A stretch of DNA of 64,000 nt from Actinophytocola sp049647105 (GTDB taxonomy: Bacteria; Actinomycetota; Actinomycetes; Mycobacteriales; Pseudonocardiaceae), in assembly GCF_049647105.1 (NCBI RefSeq), contig NZ_JBARWZ010000313.1, positions 15,624-79,623 on the forward strand. The letters run 5' to 3'. This document shows positions 19,601 to 28,100 of the stretch, piece after piece; position 1 is the stretch's first letter, and each line of letters begins with the position of its first letter. The notes below the pieces were generated by a model. That model was not told the DNA's origin, did no database searches, and worked only from the letters and a program-made list of their open reading frames with translations. A program made the position numbers and the translations under genes.

Positions 19601-21048
19601 TCGACCATCCCACCCCGCATGCGGTGGCCGACCATCTCCGTGGCCTTACCGCCGCGGAGGCACCGCGTGGCACGAGCCCGGCGGTCGCGCGGCCCCCCGT
19701 TGACGACGAGCCGATCGCGATCGTGGCGATGGGCTGCCGAGCGCCGGGTGGCGTGAGGTCCCCCACCCAGCTGTGGGACATGTTGAGTGCCGGCAGGGAT
19801 GCCATCACACCGTTTCCCACCGACCGCGGGTGGGACCTGGCGTCATTGACCGCCCGGCCGAACGAGCCCGGGCGGGCCCGCACGACCTACGCTCAGGGAG
19901 GCGGGTTCCTCGCCGAAATCGCGGGCTTCGACGCAGAGTTCTTCGGAATATCGCCCCGTGAAGCGGTGGCCATGGACCCTCAGCAGCGCCAGTTGCTCGA
20001 GGTGGCGTGGGAGACGCTCGAGCGCGCCGGCATCGATCCCGTCTTCCTGCACGGCAGCGAGACGGGCGTGTTCGTCGGTGCGATGAGCGCGGAGTACGGA
20101 CCTCGGCTCCAGGATGCCGACCAGGGCCTGGAAGGGTACGCACTGACCGGCAGTTCGATCAGTGTCCTGTCCGGTCGGGTGGCCTACTGTCTCGGCCTGC
20201 AGGGACCGGCCGTGACCGTCGACACGGCGTGCTCGTCGTCGCTGGTGGCGGTCCATCTGGCCGGGCAGGCGTTGCGCGGCGGTGAATGCGATCTGGCGCT
20301 CGCCGGCGGTGTGGCCGTCATGTCGACACCCGGAATGTTCGTGGAGTTCGCCCAACAGCAGGGCATGGCCGCAGACGGCCGGTGCAAGGCGTTCAGCGAC
20401 GACGCGGACGGCACCGGGTGGGCCGAGGGCGTCGGCGTCGTGTTGCTGGAACGGCTGTCCGACGCCCGCCACGCCGGCCACCCCGTGCTGGCTCTGCTGC
20501 GCGGTTCCGCGGTGAACCAGGACGGTGCCAGCAACGGGTTGACCGCGCCCAACGGTCCTTCCCAACAACGCGTGATCCATCAGGCCCTCGCCGTAGCCGG
20601 CCTGGCACCCCACGACGTCGATGCGGTCGAGGCGCACGGCACGGGCACCGTATTGGGGGATCCGATCGAAGCGCAGGCCCTGCTGCAGACCTACGGACAG
20701 GGTCGGTCGAACGGGCCCCTGTGGTTGGGGTCGCTCAAGTCCAACATCGGGCACACCCAGGCCGCGGCCGGCATCCTTGGCGTGATCAAAATGGTGTTGG
20801 CGTTGCGGCACCAGGTGTTGCCCCGCACACTGCACGCCGACACCCCGTCGACGCGGGTCGACTGGTCCACCGGTGCGGTGCGGTTGCTGACCGAGTCGGT
20901 GCCCTGGCCGCCCGCCGACCGGCCACGCCGGGCCGCCGTGTCGTCCTTCGGGATCAGCGGCACCAACTGCCACGCCATCGTCGAGGAAGCCCCGCCCCGA
21001 CCGGCGCCACCGCGGCCGTCGTGGCTGACCGGCGGCCGTCGTGGCTGA
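16621..21048 (+). CDS. Type I modular PKS, first protein, segment A: KSQ-AT-ACP loading module plus KS of module 1
   Basis: ATG at 16621 has GGAG seven bases upstream. Domains: KSQ (about 16660-17930), where the active Cys is Gln in VDSAQSSSLVAVH (codon 17173-17175), so it decarboxylates the loaded malonyl unit; loading AT (about 18265-19110) with GQGGQYPGMG, catalytic GHSVGEITAAH and HAFH, plus YTQPALFAIELAVY, all malonyl-type; ACP (about 19420-19650) with MGFDSVAAVQL; and KS1 (about 19700-20990) with VDTACSSSLVAVH, HGTGT and SNIGHTQ. The expected starter is acetyl. The frame ends at 21048 because of a 19/20-bp tandem duplication (21009-21047); the protein continues in the +2 frame. Without the duplication the three segments would be one protein of about 4,690 residues. 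Confidence 0.9.
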   Translation: MVHIEELVGRDDNSIAIVGLSCRLPKAPSPAAFWSLLRDGRDAIERVPVGQWRPDALGLWASPDANQVAGLRWGGFVDDLDLFDADFFGISPPEAAAMDPQQRLALELGWEALEDARIAPARLAEQQVGVFIGAVWDDYAVLTYGLGDDAITRHTATGTSRGLIANRLSYFLGLRGPSLVVDSAQSSSLVAVHLAVESLRRAECSLAIAGGINLNLAPPSALTVNAFGALSPDGRCFVLDSRANGYVRGEGGGLVVLKPARQALADGDPIYCVIRSSAINNDGGGRTLTTPDEAAQSEVVAQAYRRAGIAPADVQYVELHGTGTKVGDPVEARALGTVLGVQRPADRPLLVGSAKTNVGHLEGAAGITGLIKTALSVRNREIPPTLHHRRANPDIPLDTLNLRVCRTGSAWPRPDQPLVCGVNAIGMGGTNCHVVLSDAGATPTDESGGASGGAEDTVAEPPVLPFLLSARSPAALRAQARRLHEHLNREAHLSLDGVAYSLATTRALFEHRAVVVAGDRTKLLKELGAVGSDEGDKRLRGATAVAGERLAVLFSGQGGQYPGMGLDLHRTYPVFAAALDEVCEQFEPHLEHPLRDLLFAPANSAPAELLDQTGYTQPALFAIELAVYRLLQQWGLRPDFVAGHSVGEITAAHVAGVLSLADAVTLVAARGRLMQAIPLHGAMIAVQATETEVLELLAGHEHLASVAAVNAPNATVVAGDTDVVQGIGSDIAARGRRTRRLQVSHAFHSPHMDQMVDQLGEIAAGLSYAAPDIPLVSMVTGQLVGESAEVSADYWAGHARSAVRFADGICRLRALGAALFVEVGPGAALVPMMRDCLGPDQNTLAVPTLRARRPGPVSLLEAMGSLHVRGRDLDVPAVLDGCRPATVDLPTYPFQRERHWLDGRQRPPRAGLPERQRAEAKPPRREPAGSSTRNRALIDLVRTHVARVLDHPDPHAVDPQRSFREMGFDSVAAVQLSEALSAATGQSLPDTLTFDHPTPHAVADHLRGLTAAEAPRGTSPAVARPPVDDEPIAIVAMGCRAPGGVRSPTQLWDMLSAGRDAITPFPTDRGWDLASLTARPNEPGRARTTYAQGGGFLAEIAGFDAEFFGISPREAVAMDPQQRQLLEVAWETLERAGIDPVFLHGSETGVFVGAMSAEYGPRLQDADQGLEGYALTGSSISVLSGRVAYCLGLQGPAVTVDTACSSSLVAVHLAGQALRGGECDLALAGGVAVMSTPGMFVEFAQQQGMAADGRCKAFSDDADGTGWAEGVGVVLLERLSDARHAGHPVLALLRGSAVNQDGASNGLTAPNGPSQQRVIHQALAVAGLAPHDVDAVEAHGTGTVLGDPIEAQALLQTYGQGRSNGPLWLGSLKSNIGHTQAAAGILGVIKMVLALRHQVLPRTLHADTPSTRVDWSTGAVRLLTESVPWPPADRPRRAAVSSFGISGTNCHAIVEEAPPRPAPPRPSWLTGGRRG

Positions 21049-22100
21049 TTCCGTGGGTCCTCTCGGCGAACACCTCGGCAGCACTGCGCCAGCAGGCCGA
21101 CCAGCTGCTGGCGACCGTGTCCGCCGCGCCCGGTTGCGACCTCGACGACGTTGGGCATTCCCTGGCGGCCACGCGGACCCAGTTCGCCTACCGTGCCGTG
21201 GTTCTCGGGCGGGACCGGCAGCAACTCCTGTCCGGGCTCGGTGCACTCGCCCACGGCAAGACCGAACCGCTGGCCTTCAGCGGGTACGCCACGCCCGGCG
21301 GCAAGACCGCGGTCCTGTTCGCCGGCCAAGGTCCGCAATGGACCGGAATGGGGCGCCAGCTGCTCGCCGCGTCCCCGGCCTTCGCCGACGCCTTCACCGC
21401 GGTGGCGGATCACCTCGACCAGCACCTGCCCCGACCGCTGACCGAGGTGCTCTTCGCCGAACCACGATCGGCGGAGGCGCTGCTGGTCGACCGCACCGAG
21501 TACACCCAGCCGGCGGTGTTCGCCATCCAGGTCGCCCTCTACCGGCTGTGTGAGTCCCTCGGCCTCACACCGGACTTCGTGCTGGGACATTCGGCCGGAG
21601 AGTTGGCCGCAGCCCACGTCTCCGGGCTGCTGTCGCTGCCGGACGCCTGCACGCTGATCGCCGCTCGGGGACGGCTGATGCAGCAGCTGCCCCCGGGCGG
21701 GCTGATGGCCGCGATCGAGATCAGCCGCGACGAGTTCGCCGAGGTCGAGCGTGGAACGCGGGTAACTGTGGCGGCGGACAACGGCCCGCGCGCCATCGTG
21801 ATCTCCGGCGACCGCGACGCCGTCGAGACGACCTGCGCCTACTGGCGGGAGCGCGGGCGCAAGTTCAAGCACCTGCGCGTGAGTCACGCCTCCCACTCGC
21901 CGCGCATGGACCCGATGTTGCCTGAGTACGGCCGTATCGCGGAGACCCTCACGTTCAGCGCACCGCGCATTCCCCTCGTGTGCAACGCGACCGGCCGGCC
22001 GGCCTTGAGGAGATCGGGCGCGGCGAGTACTGGCCCGCGCACGTGCGCAACCCGGTGCGCTTCCTGGACAGCATCCACTTCCTCGAGCAGCAGGGGGTGA
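21030..22100 (+). CDS. Type I PKS, first protein, segment B: AT of module 1 (out of frame with A and C)
   Basis: The frame resumes as SWLIPWVLSANTSAALRQQ, the KS-AT linker, and holds most of AT1: FAGQGPQWTGMG, YTQPAVFAIQVALYRL, catalytic GHSAGELAAAHVSG, and SHASHSPRMDPM. The pre-active-site stretch is malonyl-type, but the specificity motif is HASH instead of HAFH or YASH, so the extender is probably malonyl with some doubt. The frame is lost again at 21991-22004, in a CCGG repeat; three GGCC units are seen where four would give TGRPAGLEEIG and keep the frame. The apparent stop at 22098-22100 is a consequence. Not a separate gene. Confidence 0.7.
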   Translation, partial: RRPSWLIPWVLSANTSAALRQQADQLLATVSAAPGCDLDDVGHSLAATRTQFAYRAVVLGRDRQQLLSGLGALAHGKTEPLAFSGYATPGGKTAVLFAGQGPQWTGMGRQLLAASPAFADAFTAVADHLDQHLPRPLTEVLFAEPRSAEALLVDRTEYTQPAVFAIQVALYRLCESLGLTPDFVLGHSAGELAAAHVSGLLSLPDACTLIAARGRLMQQLPPGGLMAAIEISRDEFAEVERGTRVTVAADNGPRAIVISGDRDAVETTCAYWRERGRKFKHLRVSHASHSPRMDPMLPEYGRIAETLTFSAPRIPLVCNATGRPALRRSGAASTGPRTCATRCASWTASTSSSSRG

Positions 22101-25100
22101 CCGCCTACCTGGAGGTGGGGCCGGACGCGGTGCTGAGCCCCATGGTGCTGGACTGCCTGACCGGGGACTCGGTCCCGGCGATCGTGCCGACACTGCGGCC
22201 GAACGACGCGGACAGCGACGCGGTGCTTCGTGCCCTGGCCGAAGCCCACGTCCACGGCGCGCCGGTCCAATGGGCGGCGATGTTCCCGCCGAACGCCAAG
22301 CGAATCGACTTGCCTACCTACCCGTTCCAGCACGAACGGTACTGGCACCAGCCCGAACCCACCGCCACACGGGATCGGGTCGACGGACACCGGGCCGAGG
22401 CGGCGTTCTGGACGGCCGTCGAGGAGAACGACCTGCCGGCGCTGACCCGCGCCCTCGGCGTTGACGACGCGGCACTGGCACCTCTGACGCCCGCCCTGGC
22501 CAAGTGGCGTCGCACGGTCACGACACAGGCTCGCCTGGCCGACTGGCACTACCGCGTGCACTGGCAACCCGTCGCCGTAGGGCCGACCCCGAAACTGGCC
22601 GGGAGCTGGTTGCTGGCAACGCCCGCCGCACTCATCGCCGACGACCGCGTGACCACCCTGCAGCGCGCCCTGACCCGCTGCGGCGCCCGCGCCACGGTTG
22701 TCCCCGTGCCGGACGGTGCGGATCGGGTCGCGCTCAACCGGCTCCTTGTCGAAGCCGGCACCGATCGCGCCGAGCTGACCGGGGTGTTGTCGCTGCTGGC
22801 CATCGATGGCCGGCCGGTGCCCGAGCAGCCCAGCCTGACCCGCGGCCTGGTCGCGACACTGGAGTTGCTGCGGGCGCTGCAGGACGGCGCGCTGGCCGTC
22901 CCGGTGTGGTTCGCCACCCAGGACGCCGTCCACACTCAGCCCGACGATCAGGCAGAACTGTCGGTCCAGACCCAATTCTGGGGTCTCGGTCACGTGCTGC
23001 GTCTGGAACAGCCGGCCAACTGGGGTGGGCTGGTCGACCTGCCCCGGGTCGTCGACGACCGTATCGCTCGCACGCTGTGTGGCGTATTGACCGACGGCGG
23101 CGAGGACCAGTTGTGCCTGCGCCAGGCCGGGGTGTTCGCGCGGCGCATGGTTCGGTTCACCGCCCCGACATCGGCCGCGCGGCCGTGGCGGCCACACGGC
23201 ACGGTCCTGGTGACCGGCGGCACCGGCGCGCTGGGCACGCGGATCGCGCGGTGGCTGGCCCTGCGGGGAGCCGAGCACCTGATGCTGGTCAGCCGGCGGG
23301 GACGCGACGCCGACGCAGTGGCGGCCATCGAGGCGGAACTGGCTGACCACGGGGTCGCGGTCACCGTCGCCGCGTGCGACGTGTCCGACCGGGACCAGGT
23401 GGCGGCGCTGCTGGCGAGCATCCCCGAGCGGTATCCGCTCACCGCGGTCATCCACACCGCTGCGGTGTTGGGCGACGGCGTGCTGGAGCGCGCGCACCCC
23501 GACCAGTGGGCCGCCGCGTTGGGAGCCAAGGTGGGTGGTGCGGTGGCCTTGCACGACCTCACCGCCAGATATCCGTTGGAGCAGTTCATCCTGTTCTCGT
23601 CGATCGTCGGCGTGCTCGGCAACCCCGGCGCAGCCGCCTACGCGGCGGCCAACGCCGTCTTGGATGGCCTGGCCGACTACCGCCGATCCCGGGGTCAGGC
23701 GGCCCTCTCGATCGCCTGGGGCCCATGGGCGGGGGCCGGCCTTGCCATCGGCGCAACAGGCCTGTCTCAACTTGGACTCGTGCCTATGGATCCACACACG
23801 GCGATCGGGGCGCTTGACGCTGCGGTCGACCGCGCCGATCCGTGTATCGTGGTCGCCGACATCGACTGGCCGAACTTCCGCACCGCGTTCACCGCCGATG
23901 TACCCAGCCCGCTGCTGCAGCACATCCCCGAGGCGCAACCCGCGCCGGGCCGCGCGCCCACGACCGAGAAACCGGTCATGGACCTGGCCGCGGAACTCCG
24001 GCGCACACCGGAACCGCAGCAGCTTCGCTTGCTGCTCAACATCGTTCGCGGCCAGGCCGCAGAGGTCCTCAGGCATGCCAGCCCGGAGGCGGTGCGGCCG
24101 GATCGCACGTTCACCGAGATCGGGTTCGACTCGCTGACCGCGGTGCAGATCCGCAACCGGCTCAACCGCGCCACCAGCCTCACCCTGCCCTCCAGCGTGT
24201 TGTTCGACCACCCGACGCCCGTGGCACTGGCCCGGCACCTCCGCGACGAAATCCTGGGGTCGCAACCCGCCGCGTCCACTGCCGTCCAACCACGTACGTC
24301 CACTCAGGACGATCCCATCGTCGTCGTGGCGATGGCCTGCCGCCTGCCCGGTGGCGTGGACACCCCCGAACGGCTGTGGGAACTGCTGTCCGGGGAGCGG
24401 GACGTGGTCGGTGACCTGCCCGGCGATCGCGGCTGGGACCTCGCCAACATCTACGACTCGGCCCCGGAGGCACTGGGCAAGACCTATTCCCGGTACGGCG
24501 GCTTCCTCGACGACGCGGCCGAGTTCGACGCCGGCTTCTTCGGTATCTCCCCCCGCGAGGCCGTTGCGATGGACCCGCAGCAGCGGGTCCTGCTGGAGGT
24601 CAGCTGGGAGGCGGTGGAGCGCGCCGGGATCGACCCGAGGAGCCTGCTCGCCAGCCGTACCGGGGTGTTCGTGGGCATGGTCCACCAGGAGTACGCCGCG
24701 GGGCCGCAGCACGACCACGACGTCGAGGGATACCTGCTGACCGGAAAGTCCGACAGCGTCTGCTCGGGACGAATCGCATACACCCTGGGACTGGAAGGTC
24801 CGGCACTCACCGTCGACACGGCGTGCTCGGCGTCCTTGGTGGCCATCCACCTCGCCACGCAGTCGTTGCGGCGCGGCGAATGCGACCTGGCCCTTGCCGG
24901 CGGCGTGACCATCATGCCCAATCCCGGCACCTTCATCGAGTTCTCCCGGCAGCGAGCGCTCGCCCCGGACGGCCGGTGCAAGGCATTCGCCGAAGCCGCC
25001 GACGGATTCGGTCTGGCCGAGGGCGCCGGAATGCTCGTGCTGGAAACCCTGTCGCAGGCCCGTCAGCACGGTCATCCCGTGCTGGCCACGGTCCGTGGTT

Positions 25101-28100
25101 CAGCGATCAACCAGGACGGTGCCAGCAACGGACTCGCCGCCCCCAACGGTCCGTCCCAGCAGCGGGTGATCCGCCAGGCGCTAGCCGACGCCCGGCTTAC
25201 GCCGGGCGACATCGACGCGGTCGAGGCACACGGCACCGGTACCACCCTCGGGGACCCGATCGAGGCGCAGGCACTACTGGACACCTACGGTCAGGATCGC
25301 GACAAGGAACGCCCGCTGTGGGTCGGGTCGCTCAAGTCCAACATTGGACACACCCAGGCGGCGGCCGGGGTGGCTGGCGTCATCAAGATGGTGCTGGCCA
25401 TGCGTCACGGCCAGCTGCCCCGGTCGCTGCACATCGACCAGCCGACGTCGCATGTGGACTGGACGCGCGGCCAGGTCCGGCTGCTGACCGAGCCCCTCGA
25501 CTGGCCCGCCAACGGAACACCCCGCCGGGCGGGGATCTCCGCGTTCGGTGTCAGCGGAACCAACGCTCACGTCATCATCGAGCGACCCCCGGATCAACCC
25601 ATGGACGACCAACCCGCCGATCCGTCGTTGCCGGCTCCCGTGTTGCTGTCCGGGCGCACCGATTCCGCGCTGCGCGACCAGGCCGCCCGACTGAGCCGGC
25701 ACATCTCCGATCACCCGGACATCCCCGTCGGTGACCTTGCCTACTCCCTTGCCACCACCCGCACGCACTTCGAGCACCGCGCGGCGGTCCTCACCACTGA
25801 CCGGCAACACCTGCTGCTCGCGCTCGCCGCGCTGAACGCCGGAACCGTGTCCGCGGACGTGGTCACCGCCGACGTGGTCGAGGGTGACGTGGCTTTTCTG
25901 TTTCCTGGGCAGGGAACCCAATGGGTGGGGATGGCCGCGGCATTGCTCGACTCGTGCGAGGCCTTCGCCAGCCGGGCGTTGGAGTGCGACGCCGCGTTGC
26001 GTCCGTACCTCGACTGGTCGTTGCTCGACGTCCTGCGCGGACGTCCCAACACCCCGGACCTGTCTCGAGCCGACATCGTCCAACCGGCGCTGTTCGCCAT
26101 GATGGTCAGCCTGGCGGCAGCCCTGCGCACGTTCGGCATGACGGCCGCCGCGGTGCTGGGCCATTCACAGGGCGAGATCGCCGCCGCGGTCGTCGCGGGT
26201 GCGTTGACCCTGCCCGACGCGGCGCGGGTCATCGCCCTGCGCAGCAGGGCGCTGGTGGAGCTGACCGGACTCGGCGGCATGGCCGAGCTCGTCCTGCCCC
26301 TCGACCAGGCCCGGGAGCGACTGACCGGTCTGGAGGACCGGCTGTCCGTCGCGGCGGTCAACGGAGCGGCACACGTCGTGATCTCCGGCGACGCCGACGC
26401 GCTGCGCGAACTGTTGGCCGCGTGCGAGCGGGACAAGGTCCGCGGCCGGCTGATCCCGGTCGACTACGCATCCCACTCGCCCCAGGTCGAGCTGGTCCGC
26501 GACCAGATCCTGGACGCGCTGCGGTCCATCACGCCCCGACCGGCGGAGATCCCCTTCTACTCCTCGGTCACCGGCTCGCTCGTGGACACGACCAGCCTGG
26601 ACGCCGAGTACTGGTACCGCAACCTGCGCGACACCGTGCAGTTCCAACAGGCCACCGAGGCGTTGCTCGGTTCGGGACACCGGCTGTTCGTCGAGGTGAG
26701 CCCGCACCCGGTGGTCGGCAAGGCGGTCCTGGAGACACTTGATCAACACGGCGCGGTCGCCCACGTCGGCGGCCTGCTGCGGCGCGGCGAGGGTGACCTG
26801 GCTCGGCTGGTGAAGTCGCTGGCCGGACTGCACGCGCATGGTGCCCGAGTCGACTGGACCACGGTCCTGGCTCCGAACGGCGCACGACGGGTACAGCTGC
26901 CCAGCTACCCGTTCCAACGGCAGCGCTACTGGCTGCCGCCGGTGACGGGCACCACGCCCCGGCAGGCGGTCGCCCACCTCGGACTGGATCTCGCGCATCA
27001 CCCGCTGATCGAGGCGGTCATCGAGGTGCCCGACAGCGACGGCGTGCTGCTCACCGCGCGGTTGTCGCTGCGTTCACATCCCTGGTTGGCCGACCACGCC
27101 GTCGCCGGGTCCGTGCTCCTTCCCGGCACGGTCTTCCTCGAGCTGGCTCTGCGTGCCGCCGAGGAGGTGGGCATGGACACCATCGAGGAGCTCGTCCAGG
27201 AGGCTCCCCTCGTGCTGCCGGAGACCGGCGATGTCGACCTGCGCGTCTGGATCGGCGGGCTCGATGACGGCGGCCGCAGGGCTGTGCTGATACGCGCCCG
27301 ACCGGGTGGTTCGGAGCACGCGTGGACCGTGCATGCACGCGGAACGCTCACCACGGCACCGGCCACCGCGAGCAGTCCGACGCCACAGCCTTCATCGGCG
27401 GTCACCGCGATCGACATCGACGAGTTCTATGCCGACCTCGCTGGCGCCGGTTACCAGTACGGCCCGGCCTTCCGGCTGCTGCACAACGCGTCGCGGGGCG
27501 CGGATGAACTCATCGGCGAGGCGCGACTGCGCCCGGACCAGCGCACCGACGCCGAGTCGTTCGTCCTGCACCCGGCGCTGCTCGACGCCGCGCTGCAGGG
27601 CCTGCACGTGCTCGGTGACGGGAGACGCCGGCTGCCGTTCGCTTGGCGAGGCGTCCGGGTGCTCACCGCCGGTGCCGCCCTGCTGCGGGTCCGCCTGTCG
27701 GCTACCGGCCGCGACGAGGTCAGCGTCACCGCCACGGACAGCCATGCCAATACCGTCGCCGTCATCGAGTCGCTGACCCTGCGGGATGCGCCGGCCGCCG
27801 GCCACGCCGCCGGCGACGTCGACGCTGGTCTGTACGAGGTGACCTGGCAGGAGATCGCCGGCCCGGACCAGCGCACCGTGTCCCCCCGCCGGGTGGCGGT
27901 CATCGCCGCCGGCCTGCCCGCCGCCCCCGCGAACGGTTCTTCGGCAACGTGGGCGCAACGGTATCCGGACGTCCCGGCCCTGCGGGCCGCCATCACCAGC
28001 GGCACGCCGAGCCCCGACCTCACGCTGGTCGTGCTCGCCGCCCCGCCCGGGGTTTCCGGCTCCGTCGCGGAACTGGCGCACCAGGCCCTTGGCGATGCCC

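Noticed and set aside
21884..25075. 1,063-codon minus-strand frame opposite the PKS
   Set aside because: Repeated Arg/Gly/Gln-rich translation is typical of antisense frames of GC-rich PKS genes.
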